This document shows, piece by piece, positions 23,774 to 35,300 of a DNA stretch of 64,000 bases. Under the pieces are notes generated by a model. That model made no database searches, was not told the origin of the DNA, and saw only the letters and a program-made list of their open reading frames with translations. The position numbers and the translations under genes are program-made. Each line of letters begins with the position of its first letter. Positions within the stretch are counted from its first letter, which is position 1. Origin of the DNA: Cocos nucifera (taxonomy: Eukaryota > Streptophyta > Magnoliopsida > Arecales > Arecaceae); NCBI GenBank assembly GCA_006176705.1, contig QRFJ01000487.1, positions 920,076-984,075 of the forward strand, read 5' to 3'.

Positions 23774-24516
23774 CGGTTAGCAATCTATTTCTATATATTT
23801 TTACTTTTATTATAGATATTTTATATTTATAAAAAAATATTTTTTATAATTATATTTTTATATAATAAAATGATGAAATTTATTTATGAATGAAATGATG
23901 AAATTTATTTATGGATGAAATGATAAAATTTATTTATGAATTTTTTATTTTAATTTTTATAAATTAAAAAAATATTAAAATATAAATAATATTTTTTATA
24001 ATTTTTTAAAAAATTAATTTATGATGGAATTATTTATGATGGATATTTTTTCATCATAAATAATTATTATCTATGATGGAAATAATCCATGGTAAATAAT
24101 AAATTATTTATAATGAAAATAATCCATCATAAATAATAAGTTATTTATGATGGAAATAATCCATCATAAATAATTATTATTTATGATAGAAATATTTTTC
24201 ATCATAGATAATTATTATTTATGATGGAATTTTTTTATTGGTAAAATTTTATTTATGATGAAAATTTTTTTCATCATAAATAATTTTATTATAGATAATT
24301 TAAGAAACAAAAATATTTTTTTAATGAAAATTTTTCATCATAAAAAATAATTATTAGTGATGAAAATCTTTTTTTCATCGCTAATTATTATCTATGATCC
24401 CTTTTTTATGATGAAGAATTAGCGATGGAATTTCTATCACTAATAAGCATTATCAATGAAAATTTATTATTTATGATAAAATATTGACATCGCAAAAAAT
24501 AAATTTTATTATAGTG
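23774..24516. repeat. CACTA-1 right subterminal array
   Basis: AT-rich DNA to about 24000, then dense tttatgatggaaataat / ccatcataaataat units up to the right end TTATAGTG. No gene. The unit matches the left array (269-1240), which confirms that both ends belong to one element. Confidence 0.88.
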
Positions 24517-24606
24517 ACCCTAGTATAGAGAGTTCATGCTTATTTAACTTAATTAAAATTAATAATAAATATTAATTAATTCTTTGCATCTATCATCCTT
24601 AAATCT
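24517..24606. other. 90-bp spacer between CACTA-1 and CACTA-2
   Basis: Starts with the acc duplication of CACTA-1 and ends with the tct duplication of CACTA-2. The AT-rich DNA between is all that remains of the older target here; it continues at 41647 and, upstream, at 265. Nothing coding is seen. Confidence 0.8.
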
Positions 24607-25330
24607 CACTACAAAAAAAAGAGTAATTAGCTATGCAAACAAAACATAGCTAAATCTTGCAAAAGCATCGCTAAATACATTTACCGACGTAAAATATATC
24701 GAAAAAAAAACATCAACAATAGTGCCATCGTTGATTCCATTTGCCCATGTTTAAAAATTTTTATCCATAAAAACTATTCATCGATATTTTATTAAACATC
24801 GATAATTAATTACCTACATAAAATAGTCATTAAAAAAAATATTTACTGACGTTAACTTATCGTCGCTAATATTTTACCCACGTAAAATAAATATTGGTAA
24901 AAATAATTTTATTGATGAAAACTTACATCGAAAAAAATATTTTTATCGATGAAAACTAATCATCAAAAATATATTTTTATGATAAAAATTAAACATCAAA
25001 AAAAATATTTTTATCCATGCTTATTTTATGTCAAAAAATATTTGACAACATAAATTAACATCGATAATAGTTAAGCATGGCCAACGGTGGCACACTGGGA
25101 TACTTTTTGGTGACTGTTTATATTGAATTTTGCTACGTTAATTTACGTTGGTAAATATTTAGCAATGTTTATTTACATCGATTATTATTAAGTATGGCTA
25201 AAAGTGGCACGCTGGCACGATAATTGATGATGATTATTCTTATTTACCGATGTTAAGTATCATCGCTATTTATCTTTACCTACGCTTTTTTTTGCATCGA
25301 TAAATATTTTTAAAAAAAATATAATTTTAT
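24607..25330. repeat. CACTA-2 left subterminal array
   Basis: Degenerate units containing catcgata / taccgacgt and acatcgaaaaa words, such as ttaacatcgataat, repeated about 20 times on both strands. They differ from the CACTA-1 words. 25330-25597 is plain AT-rich DNA between the array and the second gene. Confidence 0.82.
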
Positions 25331-25597
25331 TTATATAAATTTTTTAAAATCTATAGACATCCATATAATATCCACATAATAGATAACATAAGATATAACA
25401 ACCACATAACAAATAAATGCATCCCAAAATTAAATTCATTCACTTTAAAACATTCATATAAGAAAACATGTATATGAACAAAATGTCGTACATACTACAT
25501 GTTCTTTAAAAAAAATATATAACAAAATAAAATAAAACTCTATATCGATGATGACATATCATAAACCTGTATTAAATTAAAAAATTGAGTTAGCAAA

Positions 25598-27416
25598 CTA
25601 ATTATCTAATATAAATACTAAAAATATATTAATTAAAAAATATAAAATAATATCGATGGGGGAGGCATCATCATCATCATCGGTGGAGTCTTGATCATAA
25701 GCATCAGTAGAAATATTGAAAGTCGATGGGGGAGGCATACAGCGACATAACTCGTCGAGCTTCACCCTAAATGCCTGAATTTGGGATGAAAGCTTGGCAT
25801 TGGCCCACCGTAGGTCCGCTATCTCCTCCCGAAGTCTCTGCTCGATCTCAGCATATCTCCTCTCCGCCTCATGCAGACGAGCATCATAAGAAACATGTGC
25901 TGCTCGAGAGGAGCTAGGGGCTACAACTCCATATCCCAATCCTGTAATATAGCTAGGTCTCCTATCGAGCATCTTATCATAGATATCATCATTTGTGGTG
26001 GGATAGAGCCCTCAGCTAGGGGCTAGAATCGTATCTCCATCATACGGTCCTAATTAAAGAAAAAAATAAATATAACCAAAAGTTTAAACTTTATAATGAA
26101 ATTAAAATAGAACTTAATCACTTAATACTTACATGTCTCTCCCTAGTCCTAGGAAGCCACTTGCCCATCGTCCGATGATGGATCCTCTGGTAGACATCAA
26201 TCCACCCAGGCAGCTGTTCTGTCTCAATGTCCCTCTAAAATTTATGAATGTAAGTATATTGACACAAATATACCTTAACAAATCATTAAAGATGTATGTA
26301 TGTATACTTACCAGCTTATATTAATATTGTACAAATAATTTTGATCCACCATAATGCATCACCGTGAGCCTCGACCTGCTCTATGAGGCCTTATCGTAGT
26401 AGGCCTAATAAACAAATACAATGAAGATATTAGTGAATATATTACAATAACATATCAATTCAATAATCAATATTTTTATTATACATAATAATTATACCCG
26501 ATATGCAAGATCCTCGTATTTGGTGTAGAGAAGACCCTAGTCGGGATGTGATACACTCCTGTGCGGTGTCTCACGTGTCATCGCCACCCTACGTGCCAGG
26601 AAGACCTCCTTCCAATGGGTATGGAGCTCATATCTGAATCCTCTAGGCAATCACCTCATATGCCGAAGGATAGCCTCCCGCACACGCAGAATATCAATCT
26701 TCTGAATATCAAAATCATGTTATAAAAATAATATAAAATATATGAGATTTATTAAAAAAATATAAAAGTACCATAATTATCAAAAATTATATTTAGTTAC
26801 CTATAAATGGTCGAGAAGGACCTGCTATCGTGGTCTCGTAACTCTACATCAATCAGTCAACATCAGGGGAGCATACGAACGGATAATAATATCTACCTCA
26901 CACACATACAGATCCCTGACATGGCACTCTACTAGCATCATATATCCTAGTGGGATGACAATCCTCATCCTCTCCTCGGGATGTGCCCTCCTCTACTCCT
27001 CCAGCTTCTCATTTTTGGCGACTTCATGTGTTCGCCTAATCACAGTATCAATAGCTACAATAAAATATAAAGCTTAAAATTAGTTATTTATAATGATAAA
27101 AATTTAAAGTAAATATAACATAAAAAAATAATCTATGATAGAAGATGATGTGCCTGCCTCACCAATAGTGTGCTGCTAAGATGATGAAGAGGTACCAACA
27201 TCTCCATGTTGGTCCCCCCATCAGATCATCCTCCTAGTGGCATAACTTAAAATCAGTTATTTATAAATGATAAAAAATTAAAATAAATTAAATATAAAAA
27301 AACTATAATATGTAAAATCAATCTGGACTAGCTAGTATGACTGCCTGGTCATCAGGAGAAGCTGATGCACCGACATCTCCTCATGCAAGCCTTCGAGGTC
27401 GTCCTCCTGATGCCAT
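25598..27416 (-). pseudogene. CACTA-2 second gene: Ptta/En/Spm-type protein (PF03004-like)
   Basis: The start ATG at 27416 (MASGGRPRRL) lies about 110 bp after the tnp2 stop. Exon-like segments on the minus strand are near 27416-27325, 27050-26820, 26705-26495, 26400-26330, 26240-26115 and 26050-25598. Marks are RGFRYELHTHWKEVFLARR (about 26630), SRLTVMHYGGSKLFVQY (about 26370), EQLPGWIDVYQRIHHRTMG (about 26200), and a charged helical segment ARLHEAERRYAEIEQRLREE (about 25880) followed by an acidic DDDDD end. The last exon is open for 124 residues; earlier ones have stops. The DNA-binding role at the ends is inferred from En/Spm. Confidence 0.78.
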
Positions 27417-29844
27417 ATCTATATCAAATAATATATTAGAGACAATATAATATTTGATAAAAATTACATCAATACTAAATGATATATAAAATTTAAGACA
27501 TGAGTTTCTTGAAAAATTACATATGATCAATCAATATCTATATCTTCATCAGGAGGATTATCGACATCTTCATCATCATAATCTATTAATGTATAATCTT
27601 CCTCTTCATCATTTATGAAGTTGTCATCACTGTCATCATGATCCTCCAACACGTTCAGATTTAATTCGCTAACATCAATATTATTAGGTTGCACATCATC
27701 CCTAGTCAGAGGAGATGTGCTGCTAATGTTGATACTGTACTGTCCTAAATCAGCTATATTCTATTCCTCCTGAAAAAAATCATCATCTATTTCTATTTTG
27801 GAATGAACATCTATGTCATAAACATCCCTTAGTGCAATCTTTTGTACAATATGCTATTCACCCTTATATCTCATATCTTTTAGGTATAATACCTGTTTTG
27901 CCCGACTAGCGAGTATGAAAGGATCCGATTGATACCATGTTCTCGCAAAATTGACGCTTGTGAAGTATGCATCTTTATGAATATCCATCCTATTATTGCT
28001 GATATCTCACTATTGGCATTTAAAAAGGTAAACAAATCATTTTGACCCATATCTTAACGGTATAATGTCGAAAAGGATACCATAATATTCAATTTCATTA
28101 TCTCCATCGATTTCCAATGTCAAAATTCTACTATTTTAAGTCTATCGCTGTATATCAAGCTCCCTTATATGAAATCTCATACCACCAATAATACATGAGC
28201 TATAACACGAAATCCTAGGATCGAGGTGGCATGCCAAATCATATAATTCCTTGATTGCAGCATCTTCTTTATTACGATACATTAACATCATCTACAACAA
28301 CATACACATAAGTTAAAATAAATTAGACTATGTACACATTACATGTAATAAAAAGTTGAATAAAACTATTATTATACTTACACGTTGTCTGAGCCAAGCT
28401 GCGAACTTCTTTCGATGTCGTCCCTCCATATCTCTATTATTTTATTGCAATAATACATCTCTATGCTCTCTATAATAAATATATGCTTATTATTTATTTT
28501 ACCTCATGAAAAATATATAATATTGATTATGTAAAGATACTTACTCCATAAAATGATAGATTTTTTTGCAATTATTTAGTACATAGAAATACGCCAACTC
28601 ACGTTCTTCTATGTCCATATATTTGTACTTTCTTCCACTAATGGGATGAATATTAATCCTGAAAATAGATAATGTTGATTCAATGTCGGCCCACTCCTTA
28701 TCTACATTACGCTCTTCATGATTGAATCATGTTTCCACATCATCGAGGTACATCAAATAGAATGTAAAATACTCTATGGAGATATATTCTTCCACAATTG
28801 ATCCTTCTGGATGTGCGTTATTTCGCACATATTATTTTAATTTATATAAGAATTTGCACATGCAAAATGATAAAAAAATATGTAATTATTTTTTTGTTAT
28901 GATTGTAAATTAAGTAAAGAAATTAGATTATTTATAATATTATTATCCTTCAACAGGATACATCCATCGGTACTGAACTGGCCCGGCAAGCAAAGCCTTC
29001 CTTGGAAGGTGAACAGCCAAGTATACCATAATATCAAAAAATGATGATGGAAATTTTTTTTTTCAGCTTACACAGCAATAGGGCAATATCTGATTGAAGC
29101 TTCTCAAGTATATCAACTTAGAGTTTCTGACAACATAATTCTTGAAAGAAAATATCTAATTCAATAAAGTGCATTCTGTACCTCTAGGATGGAGAAGCCT
29201 CACATCATAACAGGTATAAAACACTGCAATTGTACATGAGAGTTGTGACTCTTCATACCCAAGATACTGTCATCTTTCAAGTTCACACGGCTTGAAATAT
29301 TGGAGACAAAGCCATCAGGAAACTTTGCAATTTTTAACCACTCATAGAAATTTCTTTTCTCACCGCCATGCAATGTATAACTTGTAGTTGGCATTAAGAA
29401 TTTCCTAACATCATGGGGCACCAAGTGCAACTCATGTCGTATTCCCATTCTTTCCAGGTCTAGTCAAGAATTTGGATTATCTTTTATTTTTTTCTTGATG
29501 TTAAGAAGTATCCTGATAATATTATCATAAATATTTTTCTCAATGTGCATGATATCCAAATTATGACGATGTAGGACATGTTGCCAATAAGGTAATTCAA
29601 AAAATATACTCCACTTCGTCCAGTTCAACTTTGATTCATTACATTTTCGCTTGCGACTTTCAAAAATTTTATCAAATTTAACACTGCAAATGGCCTCTAG
29701 TTGTGCCAATATGTCATCTCCACTCATCACACAAGGTGGCCCATGCATCTCTTACTTTCCATTGAAGCATCAATTTTGATGGATTCTTCAAGAATAATTA
29801 GATGGTAAAAACCTACGATGACCCATCACTACTATAAAAAAGGG

Positions 29845-30215
29845 CTATGGCAGCAGCTCGTAACCACCGTCGTAGTCCAAAAAATCGCTGCCATAAGCTA
29901 TGGTAGATTTTCTAACCGCTGCTACTGCAGCTATCACCGTAGCTCTATGGCAGCGGTTGTATGAACTGCTGCCATAGATATCCTATTGCAGCAGTTTATA
30001 AACTGCTGCAATAGATCGACCTATAGCAGCGGTTATATAATCGCTACCATAAATCTATGGTAACGATTACTAACCGCTGCCATAGATAATCTATAGCAGC
30101 GGTTTATTAACTGCTGCCATAGATCTAATGCAACGGTTGGCACCATTTGCACTAAAAATCTATGACAGTGATTAGCACGGATATGATAGTGGTTATAAAA
30201 TCGCTGTTGTAGATA
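29845..30215. repeat. CACTA-3 left subterminal array
   Basis: About a dozen units of the type ctatggcagcggtt alternating with aaccgctgccatag, so that adjacent units form palindromes. The words are unlike those of CACTA-1 and CACTA-2. The same units recur at 33868-34010 and 34995-35290. Confidence 0.9.
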
Positions 30216-30381
30216 TTGAATAATTAAAAAAATTAAAATTTTTATTTTTTTATATATTTTACCTGATAAATATAGATATATAACATAAAAAATATAATAA
30301 ACATAAAAATTATTTTGAAATGCTAAAATTTTACTATCGAATAAAATTTATTATAATATTTTTTTAAAAAAATAAAATACA

Positions 30382-32119
30382 TCAAAAGTTCCCTAAATCT
30401 ACATCGTCGTTGTCGTCACTGGGAGCTGGAGTCGAAGCCAGAGCTGGAGCTAGAGATGGAGCTGGTGCCAGAGCCAGAGATGAAGTTGGAGCTGGAATGT
30501 GGGCCAACATATCTTTGAAACCCATGACTCCAAAATACGTGCTGAGCATCGACATCATATTTCTCACGATGCCCTCCAGATGAGATGTGTGCTCCTCAAC
30601 CCGATATGCCCATGTCGTAGCATGATCTACCCATGCCAATGGTCCTCAAGCTCCTCTCAGTTGACGACACCGAAAGTCTATGAGGAGATGCTCGCCTCGA
30701 ACCAGTAGCTCATCGACGTATGTCCGAGCCTGCATTGGATCCTCCTAGAGTGCTCAGGCCCCAAGACCTAAGATAGATGGTCATTTGGGCCCTCATTCGC
30801 GAGCGTATCTAACTGATCCAGTAATTATAAATTAAAATAAAATTTTATAAGAAATGCTATAATACTAATCATATATACTAATATATTTAATACTTACAAA
30901 AATATATCCGATCGCGGTGTTCATCGACCTGCCCATCTTGTCCGTGCGACTGGATCGAAAGATCTCACTATGGCTGGGCATCACTCCATCTCTCATCAGC
31001 TATAACAAAGAATAAATTTATTAGAAAGATGATAAAAAATATGAATTTAATTTATCTAGTAAGATTTAGAATTAATTGCCTCTCTATGCACACGACTGGC
31101 CATAGACTCACGGCCTAGAGTGTGCGTATACTCCTGGGCTGCACAGTTCCCAATTTTGATGGAAGATAGTCTAACAAATATTCAAAAAAATAATAAATAT
31201 TTAAAAAATATTTAAATAAAATTTTAAGCATATTAAAAAATTTAAAAGTTATGAATTTTACCTCGAACTCCTAGCTCCTCAAGTGTCTAACCAACCTCTC
31301 CCATTGACTCGGAGGATAGTTCTATATCCAAAAAATAAGCTCCTTCAGAGTATCTCGTCGGTGCTCGAGCCATCCTCTATGGAGCTTGATCTTGTAACCC
31401 TGATACAACTCTCCGATCTTCCTCAGTCGGACATCTCGAGCCCTCTTATGATCGAAAAAGTCATACCTCCTCTGCACAAAGTTATCAAAAATTAGTTATA
31501 AAATTATTCTAATCAAACATATATAGTGTAAATATATAAAATACATAAATATAACTAAGATGTGCGTACTTACCTATATATCCTCCCATAACTAGTCCCT
31601 AATGGCAGCATCCATCAAACGCCAATCTCTAGGCTCTACGAGAATGATGTCCGACTACCTCACAAGCACTCCAAAAAAGGAATGCATCTTCCACATGGTC
31701 TCCCCTATTGGCCTCCCCTCCGCATCGTAATAGACCATCACTTGATGCTAGCGGTTCCACACGTGTGTGCCATACGTGTAGGACCACAAAATATTTAGCT
31801 GGATGATGCACATGCAATGCAAATATGTTATGCAAATATATAAGTGTACAAATACTATATAAAAAATAAAGTTGTGCTAATATAATAAAAATATACACTC
31901 AGATGCCTGCATAGTAGTATATGTCTCAGATATGGACGATGGTAGAGGCTCAGCTACCAGTGGAGTAGATGCCACCAGTGGAGTAGATGCCGATGGTGGA
32001 GGTCCTTGAATAGCCAATGCCGAGGTGGATGGAGTATGCTTCGACTACTCCTCAGATGCTGAACTGCATGTAATCTACCGAGGGACCAGTATAGAAGCTA
32101 GATGGCATTTTGGTGCCAT
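30382..32119 (-). pseudogene. CACTA-3 gene: Ptta/En/Spm-type protein (PF03004-like)
   Basis: The probable start ATG at 32119 (MAPKCHLASILVPR, then a stop) parallels MAPGG and MASGG of the other two elements. Exon-like pieces on the minus strand: 32119-31905, about 31780-31570, 31480-31265 (VRLRKIGELYQGYKIKLHRG, then PSQWERLVRHL), 31165-31070 (GNCAAQEYTHTLGRESMAS), 31010-30900 (HSEIFRSSRTDKMGRSMN) and 30790-30382. The last exon ends with an Ala/Pro-rich segment and DDNDDVDLGNF. The family match rests on order and motif shape. A few stops suggest decay. Confidence 0.7.
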
Positions 32120-32294
32120 CGTGACCTACAACTCATATCATTTTTAGATATGCAATAAATGCACCCTATCACCAACTAATAGGTAAAGATGGGTCCTATC
32201 CCAATAAAGCAACAAGATATAAATATTTAGAAAATATTATGCAATAAATTCTACAACATGAATTACATTCATAAATAATTAAGGGTAAGCAATA

Positions 32295-32420
32295 ATCATA
32301 GATCCGATCTCTTGTGCGAACCTTGGTGTTAATCCAGAAATCTGAAAGAAGAACAAAGTAGATGATGGTGGCACCTTAGGGCTTAAAGTTGGAACCTTAG
32401 AGAGACATATCAAATTCTAT
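32295..32420 (-). repeat. Fragment of a TRGAG-family LTR
   Basis: agatccgatctcttgtgcga followed by accttggtgttaatcca and ttggaacctt closely resembles the outer part of the TRGAG-1 LTRs (19480-19590 and 21990-22090). Only about 120 bp remain and no second LTR is seen. Confidence 0.6.
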
Positions 32421-32945
32421 TCGCTCAAAAGCTGGCAAGACCGGACCCCATCCCTCCCAGTGATGCCGACGAGGCTGGACTCCCTTCCTTCCTCTCTCAC
32501 TCTCTCGATCTTCCACTCTCCCTCTCTCGATCTCCCTCGCCGATGAGGCTGGACCTCCTCTCTCCCAATGATCATGGTGAGGTCGGACCCCCTCGCTTCC
32601 AATGATTGTGGCAAGATTGGATCCCTCCCTTCCTCTCTCCCTCTCTCGATCTCCCTCATCGGCAACGACGGCGAGGCCGGACCCCCTCCCTCCCACTCTC
32701 GATCTCCCTTGTCGGCAGCCGACGAGCGATCGGCCCTCCCTCTCTCAATCTATCGATCTCCCTCTCAATCTCTCCATTTCTTAGTTTTGCATCCTAAAAT
32801 CGAGTCCAACCTTCTAGGATCCATTAGGGTCCGGATCTGGTGCTTCAAGTACAGACCCATCGGGTGTTTGGGTTTGGATTCAATACCAATAATTAAAATT
32901 GAGACTGGATCTGAATATTCAGATTTTGATCTGAATCCAATCCAT
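32420..32945. repeat. Low-complexity ctctc/gatctccc array and GATC-rich tail
   Basis: 32440-32790 is built from ccctctctcgatctcc and gaggc(t/c)ggacccc units repeated imperfectly, giving open frames on both strands. 32800-32945 turns into GATC-rich words such as ggatccattagggtccggat, similar to 4295-4600. No protein domain is seen. Confidence 0.65.
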
Positions 32946-33213
32946 TGATAGATCTAGTCCATAGCCACCGACATGGCACAGCCTAAAACTACCGCCACGA
33001 CATGACCCAAAAATTATGGCATACAGATAATTATAATATTTATAATAAATATTTATAATATTTATTATAAATATTTTATAAATTATTATGAATATACATG
33101 ATTAATAAATAATACTACAGAATTAAAAAAAATTATACCTATGGCTATAGAGAGTGGGTCACATTGAAAGCTCCGAGGGTCGCCGACGATGATACTAAAG
33201 GAGGACGATGGCA

Positions 33214-33830
33214 CTAGAGATAACCTACGAAATAAAAGTAAGATGGTGAGATAAAAAAGAGAGAGAAAATGGAAAGAGAGAGAGTAGGGACGGTCGGGGA
33301 TGAAGGGCTAGGGGGAGGGGGCATAATGACGAGGAGGCTCGAAAGGCACAGTGACGGGAGGGTTGGCGACTGGGAGGGGGAGTGTGGGGGGTGGGGGGCT
33401 GGAGATGGGGGGGCTGGGGGTGGGGGTGGCAAGGTGGCGGGAAGGGGCAGTCGAGGATAGGGGGAAGGAGGGTGGCCAGGGGGAGGGTGGGGGGTGGGGC
33501 GGTCGGTGGAGGGTGGCGGATGGCTGGGAGGAGCGGCCGGGGATGGGGGGAAGGGAGGGACGGTCAGGGAGAGGGTGGGGGGTCGGGTGGGGGGTGGCAT
33601 AGAGGAGCAGCCGGGGATGGGGGAAGGAGGGGCTGTCGGGGGAGGTTGGGGGGGGGCAGGTGGGGGGGTGGGGGGTGGTGGGAGGGGCGATCGGGGATGG
33701 GGGTCGGAGGGGGAGGGGAAGAAAGGCTGGCGTCGGTTGAGAGGGAAGGAGGGGCGGCGCCGGCGAGGGGGAAGAAGCCTCACCGATGATGGAGAGGAGG
33801 GGAAGAGATAGAGAGAGATCGAGCACACAT
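33214..33830. other. CACTA-3 GC-skewed block
   Basis: About 500-600 bp with the plus strand almost all G and A (gggtggggggtggggcggt and similar) in otherwise AT-rich DNA. Overlapping open frames up to 204 codons on both strands are Pro- or Gly-rich and domain-free. It is placed between the gene and the inner subterminal array, as in CACTA-1 and CACTA-2, but the C-rich strand is the gene strand here, the opposite of those two. Confidence 0.75.
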
Positions 33831-34042
33831 GGGAGGGAAGCAGAAAAAATTTAAAGATTTTTAATCTAACCTACGGCAGCAGTTATCGAACCACTATCTT
33901 AGATCTACGATAATGGTTATCTAAAACCACTGCTATAGATCTACAACAGCAGTTCTACAATCGCTGTAGTAGATCTATAGCAGCAATTTTTGCTAATCAT
34001 TGCCGTAGGTTGAAAATAATTTTTTTTATTTTTTTACTAAAT

Positions 34043-34990
34043 ATTATATAATTTTAAAATTTAATACCTATCTTCATCATTCATTATCTAAATAATTATC
34101 ACTAGAGTGTCGTTGCAAAAAATCGCCTCGATCCGATGGCCCTAGCTTCATCGATCAAAAAAATTTGATTTTGATGATCATGAATGATGATATAATGATT
34201 TGATAGATGGAGACCTTCGATGGATTCAAAAACTTACAACAACGATCTCAATGATGTTTGTAGCATACTATCAAAGTTTCACTTCAATCGGATATCGTTA
34301 TCATAGCCAATTTAGTATAGAATGATTTCGGCCGTTAAATTAAAAATAAGTGATCAAAGGGTTAAACGACATTCAATTTTGAGATAATTTTTTAGTTAAA
34401 TAATCTTTATTATAATTTTAAATATTTTATATGATGATGATAGTAAAATTTAAATCATTTTCATATAAACTATTTATGTTAAGTAGATATTGCAAAAGTA
34501 CGAGCATGACAACTAATGAAGTTTCAGAATGGTTATCAAGAGATATATAGTTTTAGATCATTCTTCATCTCACGAGTTAAACTTTATAATCATCATCATA
34601 AAAAATGATTAAAATAGTAGCCAAGATCATTTATAAAAAAAATTATCTCATAATCGAACACCGTTTGATCCTTTGATCACTCGTTTATCATTTAACGGTC
34701 GAAACTAACCTATACTAAATTGACCAAGATAACGATATCCGATTGAAGTGAAACTTTGTTAGTATGCTACAAACATCATCGAGATTATCATTGTAGATTT
34801 TTAGATCCATCGGAGGTCTCCATCTATCAGATCATCGCATCATCATTCGTGATCATCGAAATCAAATTTTTTGATTAGCGAAGCTAGGGCCATCTGATCG
34901 AGGTGACCTTTTGCGATGATGCTCTAATGATAATTATTTAGATAATGAATGATGAAGATGGACATTAAATTTTAAAATTATATAATATTT
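34043..34990. repeat. Hairpin module of CACTA-3
   Basis: A near-perfect inverted repeat of about 950 bp, axis near 34516. The left arm catcttcatcattcatta... with cgatccgatggccctagctt pairs with aagctagggccatctgatcg ... atgaatgatgaagatg on the right. It is homologous to 1386-2330 and 39350-40278. The subterminal units of CACTA-3 stand on both sides. Confidence 0.9.
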
Positions 34991-34994
34991 ATAA

Positions 34995-35300
34995 AAAAAT
35001 ATATGGCAGCGGTTATAATTAATCGCTGTCATAAATAAGCTTATAGCAGCGGTTCCTACTAACCGCTGCTATAGGTCAGACTTATGGCAGTGGTTTCACT
35101 AACCGCTATGATAGGTCCAATCTATAGTAGCGGTTACAATGAACCGCTGCTATAGGTCTGATCTATGGCAGTGGTTTCTTCTAACTACTAATATAGATTC
35201 GACCTATGACAGCGGTTAACGAAAACCGCTGCTGTAGGATCTATGGCAGTGATTTTGAAAATCGCTGCCATAGTATGCACTGCCATAGGCCTTTTTGTAG
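34995..35300. repeat. CACTA-3 right subterminal array
   Basis: Units of the type tatggcagcggttataat and gaaccgctgctatagg up to the right terminus. They match the array at the other end of this element. Confidence 0.9.

Larger units (their letters stand above)
269..24516 (+). mobile_element. CACTA-1: En/Spm-type DNA transposon with two nested insertions
   Basis: The left end reads CACTATAAGAAA at 269 and the right end reads TTATAGTG ending at 24516. Both are flanked by the same 3-bp target duplication, acc (266-268 and 24517-24519), as expected for CACTA elements. Total length is 24.2 kb, about 10.2 kb without copia-A and TRGAG-1. Order along the plus strand: subterminal repeats, a 1-kb inverted repeat, more subterminal repeats, a G-rich block, simple-sequence DNA, a tnp2-type transposase gene, a second Ptta/En/Spm-type gene, and right subterminal repeats. 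Both genes carry many stops, so the copy is defective, but the ends and duplication are clean. Confidence 0.93.

Noticed and set aside
32397..32948. Arg/Glu/Gly-rich and Ser/Pro-rich frames
   Set aside because: Produced by the ctctc/gatctccc repeat; no domain.
33214..33828. Open frames of up to 204 codons on both strands, Pro/Ser- or Gly/Arg-rich
   Set aside because: They overlap in several frames within a GC-skewed, low-complexity block and have no domain; openness comes from base composition.
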